A program made the translations under genes and the position numbers. Below, piece after piece: positions 48,152 through 62,100 of a stretch of DNA of 64,000 nt. The stretch spans positions 23,364,969 to 23,428,968 of the forward strand of contig NC_092092.1 in NCBI RefSeq assembly GCF_045679555.1, read 5' to 3'. Below the pieces are notes generated by a model, which was given only the letters and a program-made list of their open reading frames with translations, was not told the DNA's origin and did no database searches. Position 1 is the first letter of the stretch. Each line of letters begins with the position of its first letter. The stretch is from Salvelinus alpinus. Its lineage: Eukaryota; Chordata; Actinopteri; Salmoniformes; Salmonidae.

Positions 48152-48680
48152 TAGATGTGTTAGCTGACAATGTCACAAAAACGATGCGCAAGCTTCGGGG
48201 GAAGAGGTCCGTGAGTTGTTGTAATTCTGGATGGCCAGACAGCTACCAAATGACAATAACTTTCATGTGGGTAATTTCAAGTGACTCCTTTCAGCTAGTT
48301 TAATCTTGTTCTTGCATCATGTCTTGTTGAGGTGTTATGACTGATTTCTGGTGAATGCTAAAATGCACTAATGTTAGCTAGCTAACCAACGAGAGACAAG
48401 TGCTAATTGTGCAAATATTTATGTTTTTAGTAAACGTTGAAGACGAAATACAGTTAACATGTTGTCAACAATGTAAACCAATCACGTCTGCTTCGCCCCA
48501 TAGTTGCGCACGCTTCGGTTTTGTTGCTAAACAACCAACCCGTTGCATTATCAGTGGTTAGAGTTGGACATTACTCGAGGAACATTTGTTTGTGGAAATG
48601 TGTTCCGTGCCTGTTTCCAGTCGGTAACATTATTCTCCTAGTGTGCATCTCTGAAACTAGCTAGCTAGTAGCCGCTGAAC
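48152..48680 (+). promoter_or_regulatory. PHF10 upstream region and 5' leader
   Basis: Unique sequence between a Tc1 element and the PHF10 start codon. GCTAGCTAAC words cluster at 48,373-48,390 and 48,655-48,670. A 66-codon ORF here has no motif. No TATA box is evident. The TSS could not be located. Confidence 0.5.
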
Positions 48681-51600
48681 ATGGCTACAGTTCTCCCACC
48701 CAGACCTTGCGATAGCAACCCTGCAACCCCGGGAGCGCAGTCTATAAAGGTAAACTTGGCAAATATATCGTAACAGAATATACAAATTGTTGGCCATACA
48801 TGCTAATAATGTGTTTAAGACAACATGCTAAGCCGGTGCGCGCTAACGACAACACATCAACCTCCAACTCCTTTGTTGTCATCAAACCTACCGCCGTTTC
48901 GCTAGTTAGCAACGTGAGAAATATTTACAAATTACTATTTAATAGTGGTAGGCCAGGTTAGCTACTAGTTTTATTCAGCGTTGTTGAACGCAGGCCACTT
49001 GTAATGTAGATAGTTGTTAGTTATGTTACTGTGGGAGGCTCGATGTGTTGTAACTTGTCGTTGTTAGCAAACGACTAACATTACTAGTTAGCTATCCATA
49101 CCGTTAGCTAACTAACTTGCTTAGCTAGCATAGTGTCTCCCTATCTAGCTAGGTACCTAGCTAGCTGTTTAGTGTACCAGTATATCATTTTTTTTGTTAG
49201 CATCGTGTGTGTCATTAGACTTCAGTCCAAGTCCAATGTTCGTTGTCGTTAAAACATTTTATTTAACCTTTATTTAACTTGGCAAGTCAGTTAAGAACAA
49301 ATTATTATTTACAATGACGCCCTACACCGGCCAAACGCGGACGACGCTGGGCCAATTATACGCCGAGATGCAGTGCCTTAGACCGCTGCGCCACTCGGAT
49401 CTGACTGTGATATCAAAACAAATTTTATTTGTCACATACACATGGTTAGCAGATGTTAATGCGAGTGTAGCGAAATGCTTGTGCTTCTAGTTCCGACAAT
49501 GCAGTAATAACCCACGAGTAATCTAACCTAACAATTCCACAACTACTACCTTATACACACAAGTGTAAAGGGATAAAGAATATGTACATAAAGATATATG
49601 AATGAGTGATGGTACAGAACGGCATAGGCAAGATGCAGTAGATGGTATAGAGTACAGTATATACATATGAGATGAGTAATGTAGGGTATATAAACATAAA
49701 GTGGCATAGTTTAAAGTGGCTAGTGATACATGTGTTACATAACGATGGCAAGATGCAGTAGATGATATAGAGTACAGTATATACATATGAGATGAGTAAT
49801 GTAGGTTATGTAAACATTATATTCTATTAAGTGGCATTGTTTAAAGTGGCTAGTGATACATTTTTACATAAATTTCCATCAATTCCCATTATTAAAGTGG
49901 CTGGAGTTGAGTCAGTATGTTGGCAGCGGCCACTAAATGTTAGTGGTGGCTGTTTAACAGTCTGATGGCCTTGAGATAGAAGCTGTTTTTCAGTCTCTTG
50001 GACCCTGCTTTGATGCACCTGTACTGACCTCGCCTTCTGGATGATAGCGGGGTGAACAGGCAGTGGCTCGGGTGGTTGTTGTCCTTGATGATCTTTATAG
50101 CCTTCCTGTGACATCGGGTGGTGTAGGTGTCCTGGAGGGCAGGTAGTTTGCCCCCGGTGATGCATTGTGCAGACCTCACTACCCTCTGGAGAGCCTTACG
50201 GTTGTGGGTGGAGCAGTTGCCGTACCAGGCGGTGATACAGCCCGACAGGATGCTCTCGATTGTGCATCTGTAGAAGTTTGTGAGTGCTTTTGGTGACAAG
50301 CCGAATTTCTTCAGCCTCCTGAGGTTGTCTTCACAACTCTGTCTGTGTGGGTGGACCAATTCAGTTTGTCCGTGATGTGTACGCCGAGAAACTTAAAACT
50401 TACTACCCTCTCCACTACTGTCCCGTCGATGTGGACGGTGCTCCCTCTGCTGTTTCCTGAAGTCCACAATCATCTCCTTTGTTTTGTTGACGTTGAGTGT
50501 GAGGTTATTTTCCTGACACCACACTCCGAGGGCCCTCACCTCCTCCCTGTAGGCCGTCTCGTCGTTGTTGGTAATCAAGCCTACCACTGTAGTGTAGTCC
50601 GCAAACTTGATGATTGAGTTGGAGGCGTGCATGGCCACGCAGTCGTGGTTGAACAGGGAGTACAGGAGAGGGCTCAGAACGCACCCTTGTGGGGCCCCGG
50701 TGTTGAGGATCAGCGGGGTGGAGATGTTGTTACCTACCCTCACCACCTGGGGGCGGCCCGTCAGGAAGTCCAGTACCCAGTTGCACAGGGCGGGGTCGAG
50801 CTTGATGACGAGTTTGGAGGGTACTATGGTGTTAAATGCTGAGCTGTAGTCGATGAACAGCATTCTCACATAGGTATTCCTCTTGTCCAGATGGGTTAGG
50901 GCAGTGTGCAGTGTGGTTGCGATTGCGTCGTCTGTGGACCTATTGGGCCGGTAAGCAAATTGGAGTGGGTCTAGGGTGTCAGGTAGGGTGGAGGTGATAT
51001 GGTCCTTGACTAGTCTCTCAAAGCACTTCATGATGACGGAAGTGAGTGCTACGGGCCGATAGTCATTTAGTTCAGTTACCTTAGCTTTCTTGGGAACAGG
51101 AACAATGGTGGCCCTCTTGAAGCATGTGGGAACAGCAGACTGGGATAAGGATTGACAATTATTGGTATAACGTTACTATCTGAAACAAAGCACTGCAAAA
51201 AATTCTTATCCAGAATGTTGAATACAATTGCATTTGACCTTACTCGACCAGTTGTCTTTGCGGTTGGTCCTTCAGATGGTCGAAATTGGAGACAAAATAT
51301 TCATAGGAGGGCCTCCCGAGTGGCGCAGTAGTCTAACTACAGCCCTGGGTTCGATCCCAGGCTGTGTCAAAGCCGACCGTAACTGGTAGACCAATGAGGC
51401 GGTGCACAATTATCCCAGCATCGTCTGGGTTAGGGGAGGGTTTGGCCGGTGGGGATTTCCGTGTCCCATCGAGCTCTAGCGACTCCTTGTGGCGGGCCTG
51501 ACGCCTGCAAGATGACCTCAGTCTCCAGTTGAATGTTTTTTCTTACGACACATTGGTGTGGATGGCTTCCAGGTTAAGCGAGCAGCGTGTCAAGAAGCAG

Positions 51601-54600
51601 TGCGGCTTGGCAGGGTCGTGTTTCGGAGGACGCATGACTCTCGACCTTCGCCTCTCCCTAGTCCGTAGGGGAGTTGCAGCGATGGGACAAGACTGACTAC
51701 CAATTGGCTGTCACGAATATTGGGGAGAAAAAGGGGTAGAAGTAATAAAACAAAATATATATATATATAATATCCACAGGAAAGTATTATTTTGCTGACT
51801 TTTTAGAGCGCTGGTACTGCCATTAAAGTTTATCACCTGGCACATGTGCAAAACCATGTAAACACCTGCAAGACTTGCAAGACAGGTATGACTTCCGTCT
51901 TGTGCACTTTCTCTGGGTCATGACCAAACAAATTCTTGATTGCCACACAGAGTCCTGCGTTTTGAAGTCGGTTGAATAATTATTTCCTGTCGTTATTTTG
52001 TTCTAAATTTCAACCAGTTGAAGGACCAACCCCAAGGACAATGGTCAGAGTAAGTTCCATTTTTATTCAACATTCGTGACATACAAGGGACGTTCTATGT
52101 AAACGTGCGTGACTATGCTGCACAGGCAATGGAGGGCGTCATCACAATTGGGACTAGGCCTACCTCAAGGCTAGCCACAGGAGGTTGGTTGCACCTTAAT
52201 TGGGGAGGACGGGCTCGTGGAAATGGCTAGAGTGGAATGGTATCAAAACACCTAACGCATGTTGGTGCCATTCCATTTGCTATATTCCAGCCATTATTAT
52301 GAGCCGACCTCCCCTCAGCAGCCTCCACAGGCTAACCCAATAATGGACTACATGAGCCTAATGTTACTCCTTATAGTCCAAGGACCTTATGTGTTCTGCT
52401 TCGAGGCGATTGGGCTTTGTCAGCCAAAATTAATAAATACCATCTAAACGTGAATGTATTCTCAATTGCGGTACAGTTCTAAAAACATAAAGCCCTTTAC
52501 TTTCATATCACATCAAAATAATTTCACAAATGCTAAATATCCACTTACTGTTAACTAGTTTTAACACAGTTGCAGCCGACAGTTTTTTTTAGTGACAACA
52601 GGTTTGTGGAATTAGTCTTCCGATTACACAAACAGATGTTCAGAGACGCAGATGGCTAATTAGAACATGTAGTGGTATCAGTCTTTGGTCTGTGGCTGCG
52701 GTCCAAAAATGTGAAAGACACACCCTCGCCCACTTACCCTTGCCTTATGCCTTTGGGGGATCCCCTTCACCATCTTGGAGGGCGGTCCAAATGATTAGCC
52801 AAGCAAGGGAAGTTTGCAACGTAAGCCCCTCAGTCCTCAAATTTTTAGTTTGCTTTGCGAGTGTACGATTATGTTCACTTCGGGCCTGAACTCCCCATAA
52901 TTACATTTGTGACGATTGTACATCCACTAAGAAAAGTCCCCGAAAACGTAAAAACAACATCAATGGAGAAGTCACCATACAACTGTAAGGAAAAACGAAT
53001 GCAAATAAGTTCGAAATTGTGCTACTAATGCACATGGTGGCACAAACGTCTCCATGTTTTTTGTTGTTGTTATCTTTTGGAAATTGTAGAAATAAAATAT
53101 TTTCCTTCTTCGGAAGTTCAAGCTAGGCAGGCTAACGTTAGTTAGCTAATTAATATGCTAGCTATCATACAGTAGGCGTATATTAACAATTATATAAGTA
53201 GACATGCACTTATTATTGACTGTAGTGCATATAAAGCACCAATATGCTACCGGTGGTTGAAAACTCAATCATCGCGGCATGAACGAGACACATTTCCGGC
53301 CAAGGGTGGTCCATTTAAAAATCATTCCTTCCTCCCTTGCCCTGAAAGTGTATGTCAGACGTCATGATACGTCATCAGAAGTGTCCACTTAAGGCGGGAG
53401 GCCAAGATGGCGGCTTGAACAGAGGCTTTTTTTTACCGAGCTCCGCAACAAACTTTCAGAAAGATTGTGGGGGGGAAAAGTTGAATTTGTTCAAGATATA
53501 AGAACTTTCCTGGGACTAGAATAATAATTGGATAATTTATTTTGGCATGTCCATGTGAAGTTGTGACAAAAAAAGAAAGGAAGAAGCTAGCCGTTCTATT
53601 GCTAATCAACAAGAGAGGAACGTGCTTATAGACAACTGCCATAACTACGCTTGCCCTATGGATAATCTCATGCTTTCGAATGCCGTTGAAGATGACGAAT
53701 TCCCCTCTTCACCGGTTACTCTGCGCAAACCTCCACCCTCCAAAAAACAACAACATGAACTCTGACATCGTGGCTACCCTCTCCTTACTTATCAACTCCA
53801 GGTCTGATGCCATTGAGAAAATGGTAGGCGCGAACACCATGGTTATCCAAGGCTTGAAAAAGACTGGAGTTTGCATGATGTGAAAATTAGTGGCAAAAGT
53901 TGAAAAAAGTGTGGGAAAGAATAACAATGTCTACCATAGACGTCTCACTGATCTGGAACAATACACAAGAAGATGGAACCTGAGACTTTATGACGTGCCA
54001 AAGGTGGAGAATGAGGAGGTGCAACGAGAGGCTATCTGCCAATAAGTTATGCCTGCAGAGAAGAACAAAGTTGGTGATACCATCGACGTTGTGCATCACC
54101 TCGGCAAGAAGCAACAGCAACAAACGATTCAAGACCAAGTGGTATAATTATCCTCTTCACTGCCAGATTCTACAGGAATGCTGTCTGGAAAGAAGCTAGG
54201 AAGAACGCCTTCCTTGAGAGCCACGGTCGGCGTTTCGCTGAGCATCTCAGCCCGGAGGACATAGAAAGAAGGAACAAGTTGTGGCCAACGATCAAGAAAG
54301 CACGAAATGAGGGAAAGGCTGCTTACTTCGTCGGAAGACGAGGCTTCATCAACGGTTCGAAAATCCATATTCCTCCGTAGAATCTCACCAGAAGGACAGA
54401 TTGATAGTTTCAGCCATGGTATTCCCATTTCCCTTGTACTGAGTAATGTTACCTAGCAAGCATCAGGTGACTATTTTTCAGAATACTCCGGTACCTCAAT
54501 TTTATTATTTTGTTCTGTGTGACCAGACCAGAAGGTCTATTTTGTTTACAAACTTATGAAGAAGACTGAAAGTTGTATTTATTTTTTATGCATACAGTAA

Positions 54601-56095
54601 CTGATATTGTTTTAAAGGGGCATACAGTTCTGCTCTGACTTTACACGGTTATTGTTCTATTTAGTTATTAATACTTATTTCCAAGTGAAAAAGGTATTCG
54701 GAACATGTATATGTAAAACATTTTTTATTATCAGTTTTCATATGCACTTAAAATAGTAGGTACCCTTTTATTTAAATTATTTTCTATTTTATTTCTCAGA
54801 ATAGTTCCTGATTACACTAAAGAGGGTTTACTGTACTCTCTCTTACTACAGAGAAACCTTGGTTTGGTCTTGAACATCATTTTCTGTTGAGTTGAATTTC
54901 AAAAGCAGGATAACAACTAGCTCAGAGTTTATGGTATAAGATATTTTCACTTTAAGTTGACTTAAATGGTGCAGATCTCGGTTCCTTATCGCTTACCTTC
55001 ACTGCTCCTATGTTTTTGACTCATCCTACAGTTTACTTTTATATAATCTTTGTTGTTTTGTCTTTGTCTATAGTTTCTCTTAATGCTAGGGGGTTACGAA
55101 ACAATGTGAAGCACAAGGCCTTATTTTTATTTGCTAAACAATTTCGAACAGATTTTAGCTTTTTTGAAGAGTCTCACTCAATTTCTGCCGATGCCAACTT
55201 CTGGAGGTCACAGTGGGGCAACGATATTTGGCTTTCCCATGGATCTGAACGCTCCGCTGGTGTCACTACAACGAAAAATACCTTTGGTGGTAATATTCTA
55301 CACTCGTAATGTGACCACTTTGGTCACTTTATTTGTCTTATGATCAGTTACAATGACATTACGCTCATTACTGTAAACTTATATGGGTACAACCCCAAAC
55401 ATGAGACTGATTAGTTGCTTGAATCTATAGAGAAATATATACTTCATTGGTTATCTAAATTTCCCAATTCGTTATTATTGATAGGAGGGTACTTAACATT
55501 TACTATAGATAATTCAACTGATAGATGGCCCCCAGGTAGGACAATCGGTCAGAATTTGGGTTTAATACTTTATGGAAAAGATTGATCTTACTGATATATG
55601 GAGATCGAGGTTTCCGGCCGACAGATCGTTCACTTGGAGTAACAAAACAGGTTCCAGACAGTCCAGAATAGATTTTTGGCTTATATCCAAATGTATTGAT
55701 AGTGAGTGTGTTACTACAAATATTTGTACTACTCACAGACCATAGTGCCATTTACATTGATTTCAAAATATTTACCCCTGATACTGACCTTGGTAGAGCA
55801 TCCTACTGGAAGCTAAATAGCTTGTTATTAAATAATGATATTTTGAGGTAAAAGATGTGCTCTCACACTTTTGGGAAAGGGCTTGTGAAGAAAAATCTTA
55901 TTGCAAGAACTGGGAGCTCTTTAAATTTGAATTTACCAAATACCTTAGAAAATATGGTAGTAATCTTGCTAAGACCAGAAGAGCTGAGGAGGAAAAGGTG
56001 ATCATTAAGATAACTTCCCTTTCTCAGAGGTCCCCAGCCAGCCCCTCGGGGGAGAAGATTGAACTGATTGAGTTACAAAATAAACTGGATAATAA

Positions 56096-56126
<31 letters not shown>

Positions 56127-59100
56127 TTAAATGCAGACGGAGCCTTTATTAGATCTAGGAAAAAATGGATTGAGGGAGAACAGAAATCATCTTATTTCTT
56201 TAGACGTGAGAAATTTCACTCTACAAATAACACTATCAATAAGATAAACATTGATGGTGTTATTACAGATGACCCAAAATTAATCGCGAAATACTGTAGC
56301 AATTTTTACAGGAAATTGTATAGCTCTACGTACTGTCAGGAATCCACAGATGTTTTTTGACTCACTGAATAATGTTCACTATCAGTGATACAGAATCTAA
56401 ACAGTGTGATGAACCCATCAAAGTTGAAGAGATTAGAGTTTATCAAACATCTAAGAACAATAAATCACCAGGTGTTGATGGAATTACTTCAGAATTTTAC
56501 ATATTATTTTCTAAACAATGTTCTCCCTCCTACAATGAGTCAGGGGTTAATAACACTGACACCTAAGCCTAAAAAATAAGTGCTGCTCATCGATAACTGG
56601 TGTCCAATTTGTCTTCTTAATAATGACTATAAGATATTAGCCTTACTACTTGCAAAAATAATTAAAGAAGTCCTGGATGCAATCATTGATGAGACACAGT
56701 GGCTTTATGAGGAATATACATATTTCTAACAATATCAAGTATTAGACATACTTGACTACTCAGACCTAATAGCCGAGGATAGCTTCATATTATTTTAAGA
56801 TTTTTATAAAGCATTTGACACAGTAGAGCATCAGTTCCTCTTCCACTCCCTTGAGAAATTTGGCTTGGGGGATTTTTTCTGTAATGTTATTAAGACTCTA
56901 TACAAATGGTAACAGCACTATCAAATTGAAATATGGCACCTTACCTAGATTTGAGTTAAAGAGAGGAATTAGGCAAGGTTGTCCAATCTCTCCGTATCTG
57001 TTTTTATTAATCACCCAACTTCTTACACATTCTTTAAATAATAGTCCTGTACAAGGTATTTCCATAGCTGGTAAATAAATTATTATAATCTAGCTGGCTG
57101 GAAGACGCTAACCAAATTCCCATATCGATCAATGTGAATCGAACTCGAATAAATGTGGACTCATGGCCGTCAAAGATTGTGTGACACCTTAATATTATGG
57201 TATTCCAGTGAAAGAAGAACTTACGTATTTAGGCATAACCATTACTATGGATCAGAAGTCTAGAGCCTTACAAAATTTTAACTCTCATAAAAAAAACTCA
57301 GAAGAAGCTAAATCAATGCCTACGGAGGGACTTATCTTTAAAAGGAAGAGTCATAATAACCAAGGCTGAATGTATCTCTACAGATATCTTTATATCTTGA
57401 TGGTAAAATAAGCAAGGAGATAGATCAGATGCTTTTCAACTTTCTGTGGAGAAACTGTACCCATTACACTAGGAAAACTGTTGTAATGAACACGTATGAG
57501 TATGGTGGGCTGAGTTTTCTGGACTTTACTACCTTAAATTATACTTTTAAGATCAATTGGATAAAACTATTCCTAAGAAGACCCACTTCTATGTAGAATT
57601 TTATTCCTCATCATGTCTTCTCTACTTTTGATGGCCTTAACTTCATGTTGGTTTGCAATTATATTATTGACAAAGTTCCAGTGAAACGTTCTGCTTTTCA
57701 TCGGCAGGTTTTCTTGTCATGGACTTAAATTATGCGTAGAAATTATTCTCCACACAGATATTATATATGGAATAATCGGGATATATTGTATAAAAATACT
57801 TCTTTGTTTTTAGATTTTGGGTTCAGAAATAATATTCTATTGGTGAGCCAACTTGTAAATGCGGAGGTTTTTTTACTTAGTTATGAGGAATTCTTATCAC
57901 TTTACAAGGTCCCTGTAACACCAAAAGATTTTGCAATTCTCTCAGGTGTTGCTTTATTATTCAGGAACGTGTCAAGACCTGACCCTCAGAGCCTACCTTC
58001 CATTAACTCTGTTCTCATCAGTAGGAAATATTTGTTTCTCTTTTGGTCCATTAAACAACAGAGCGATACGAACCTTGTTTCAGCAGGATGTTGTATCTAT
58101 ACCTTATGTCATGCCTTATTGGAATTGTTTGATTGATAATATCTGTTGGGGAAAAGTTTGGATGTTGCCACACATACAGTTGGAAGTTTACATACACTTA
58201 GGTTGGAGTCATTAAAACTCGTTTTTCAACGACTCCACAAATTTCTTGTTAACAAACTATAGTTTTGGCAAGTCAGTTAGGACATCTACTTTGTGCATGA
58301 CACAAGCAATATTTCCAACAATTGTTTACAGACAGATTATTTCACTTAATCACAATTCCAGTGGGTCAGAAGTTTACATACTTAGTTGACTGTGCCATTA
58401 AACAGCTTGGAAAATTCCAGAAAATTATGCCATGGCTTTAGAAGCTTCTGATAGGCTAATTGACATAATTTGAGTCAATTGGAGGTGTACCTGTGGATGT
58501 ATTTCAAGCCCTACCTTCAAACTCAGTGTCTCTTTGCTTGACATCATGGGAAAATCAAAAGAAAGATTCAGTAGTTTTGGAACGGAGGAGTCTGATTTAG
58601 TTACCAAGACTGAACACACAGGTGTAATCATTAGTTGAAACAGTTGCAAAACAATTTGCAACTAAAAGGAGAGTTTCTATTGGAGAAATGCAGTTAGGTC
58701 TCTCCCTCGCCGTTTCATTCAGTTTGCTTTCGTTTAAGAAACATTTTGCAACCGAATCTGTGTAATGAATATGCCCCAGGCGAGGGAGAGCGAGGAGTGG
58801 GCAAGCAGAAAAAAATTGTGTGCATATGTCTTGGTAATCTATCTTGCATGCCTCGCAAATTCACCAAAGTAGCCTAAAGTTCTATTTAAATTACAGAACT
58901 TTCCCCCGCCTTTATAGCCTATTGTCTAGTTAGGCTATAACACAGAAAATATTGTTTTGTGGTAACTGCACTGCCATAAAAAGGGTTTGGGATTGTTCTT
59001 TAATGTTAAGGATTCCAATTTTGTTTGAATGTTTTGACATTTTAACGTTCACACTCTTAGTGTGTAGTAATTTAACCGTTTAAAAAAAAAAAAAATTTCT

Positions 59101-62100
59101 TGCTGATAAGAAAGATCTGTTCCTTCTGTTTACAAAACTGTACCGCGGAATATACGTGTTAACGTTTAGAACAAGCGTCAGGGCTCTTGGCACGAACATA
59201 CTATCGTCAATAGATGCTAAAGGTACAGTGCCTTCAGAAGGTATTCATACCCCTTGACTTATTCCACATTTTGTTGTTACAGCCTGAATTCAAAATTGAT
59301 TAAATATATGCTTTTTCTCTCACCCATCTACACAGAATACCCCATAATGACAGAGAAAACATGTTTTGAGCTTTTTTTCCTTGAAATTGATTGAAAATAA
59401 AATACAGAAATATATCTAATTTACATAAGTATTCACATGTCTGAGTCAATACATGTTAAAGTCACCTTTGGCAGCGATTACAGCAGTGAGTCTTTCTGGG
59501 TAAGTCTAAGAGCTTTGCAGTTTGCACATCTGGATTGTATCAGTCTTGCCATAGGTTTTCAAGTGGATTTCAGTCAAAACTGTAACTAGGCCACTCAGGA
59601 ACATTCAATGTTGTCTTGGTAAGCAACTACAGTGTATATTTGGCCTTGTGTTTTAGGTTATTGTCCTGTTGAAAGGTTAATATGTCTCCAAGTGTATGTT
59701 GGAAAACAGACTAAACCAGGTTTTCCTCTAGGATATTGCCTGTGCTTAGCTCTATTACATTTATTTTTATACTAAACTCCTCAGTCCTTGCCGATGACAA
59801 GCATACCGATAACATGATGCAGCCACCACCGTGCTTGAAAATATGAAGAGTGGTGCTCAGTAATGTTGTGTTGGATTTGCCCCAAACAACACTTTGTATT
59901 CAGGACATGAAGTTCATTTGTTTGCCACATTTTTTGCAGTTTTAATTTAGTGCCTTATTGCAAGCACGATTCATGTCCTTCCTTCTTTTCACTCTGTCAT
60001 TTAGGTTAGTATTGTGGAGAAACTACAATGTTGTTGATCCATCCTCAGTTTTCTCCTATCACAGCCATTAAACTCTGTAACTGTTTTAAAGTCACCATTG
60101 GCCTCATGGTGAAATCCCTGAGCGGTTTCCTTCCTCTCCGGCAACTGAGTTAGGACGCCTGTATCTTTTTAGTGACTAGGTGTATTGATTCACCATCCAA
60201 AGTTTAATTAATAACTTCACCATGCTCAAAGGGATATTCAATGTCTGCTTTTTAAAAATGTACCCATCTACCAATAGGTGCCCTTCTTTGCGAGGCATTG
60301 GAAATCCTCCCTGGTCTTTGTGGTTGAATCTGTTTGAAATTCACTGCTCGACTGAGGGACCTTTAGAGATGATTGTATGTGTGGGGTACAGAGATGAGGT
60401 AGTCATTAAAAAAAATCATGGTAAACACTATTGCACACGGTGAGTCCATGCAACATATGTGACTTGTTAAGCACATTTTTACTCCTGAACTTAGTAAGGC
60501 TTGCCATAACAAAGGTGTTGAATACTTATTGATCAAGACATTTCAGCTTTTCATTTTTAATGAATTTGTACACATTTCTAAAAACATAATCCACTTTGAT
60601 ATTATGGGGTATTGTGTGTAGGCCAATAACACATTTACATTTAATCAATTTTAAATTCAGGCTGTAACACAACATGATGTGGAAAAATTCAAGGGGTATG
60701 AATACTTTCTGAAGGCCCTATAGCTGGCATCTATGAATGCGCTACCTCTAGGCTTGCTTTTTACATGTAATTTTTTTGAAACATTTTAGTCATTTAGCAG
60801 ACGCTCTTATCCAGAGCGACTTACAGTAGGTTGTGAGGCCAATTGGACGTACTGCCAATTTTTCTAAAACAATGTTTGAGGTGGCTTATAGGAAGAGAAA
60901 TTAACATAGAATTCTCTGGCAATAGCTCTGGTGGACATTCCTGCAGTCAGCATGCCAATTGCACACTCCCTCAACTTAAGACGCTGTATGTGACATTGTG
61001 TTGTGTCACAACTGCACATTTTAGAGTGGATTATCTTGGAAAATAAGAAATGTTTGAGAGAAATAACATTTGAGAGAAATAAGCTTTTTCTGCATATGGA
61101 GCATTTCTGCGATCTTTTATTTCAGCTCATGGAACATGGGACCAACACTACATGTTTCCTTTACATTTTTGTTCAGTGGCCAACAAACTTAAATTCTGGA
61201 GAGAACTTTTAACTTTAACAAGTAATAGTTCAGGTGTTTTGTGTATCCTAACTGTGTATCCTAACTGTATTTTTAGGATGACATTGAGGAAGTTTCCAAT
61301 GATGGCAGTCAAGCTCCAAAAAGGCGGCGCATGGGTTCAGGCGACAGTTCCAGAAGTTGCGACACCTCCAGTCAGGAACTTGGGTATGTGGTAAGGTCGT
61401 ATCTGAAGGCGTAGATAGACATATTTGCATCACTACTTCCTAATAGACCACACCCAATCCCCGTTAACAGTTAGGCTGCTCTGTGTCTATTAACATAGGC
61501 TTAAGACTTTACCCTGCTCTTAACCTTTCAGTCATACGTGTGTTTCCCCAGGCCCACATACTTCTCAGCAGAAAATCTGACTGAGTACAGGTGGCCCTCA
61601 GATGGCAGTGGGGAGTACTATATGTTGCAAGAACAAGTCAGTGAATATCTGGGAGTGACTTCATTCAAGCGAAAATATCCAGGTGATGTGGCTGACATTT
61701 GATAGTCATGCGTGTATACATTAATACACCCACTGGGCTGGTGTTACAAGCGCATGTTCAACCAACTGAGCTACAAAGGACCATCAATGGAAATAAGCCT
61801 TCAGGCTTTGTTTATATTGTCATTTTTTTATGTATGTAATGTTGTTTGTGCCTACTATTTTTAATTATCCAATATATTCTTATTTTAGATTTGGAAAGGA
61901 GAGACCTCTCCCACAAGGAGAAGCTATATCTGAGGGAGCAAAATGTCATCACCGAGACACAGTGCACCTTGGGTAAGAACTTAGAAACGTGTAATTGTTG
62001 CGTAACCAGGAAGAGCTTGGAGTGTGACAGACCAATCAGGGCCAAAGCCATCCCAATAGTTGTTTTGGGGAATTAGACTACTCCTTACCTTGAAACTGTA

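Noticed and set aside
48103-48303. 66-codon plus-strand ORF upstream of PHF10
   Set aside because: It starts inside the right terminal repeat of a Tc1 element and shows no similarity or splice signals.
56095-56125. TA/GA microsatellite as a functional element
   Set aside because: Simple repeat within a decayed LINE; similar short TA runs occur at 3,142 and 51,750 without any associated feature.
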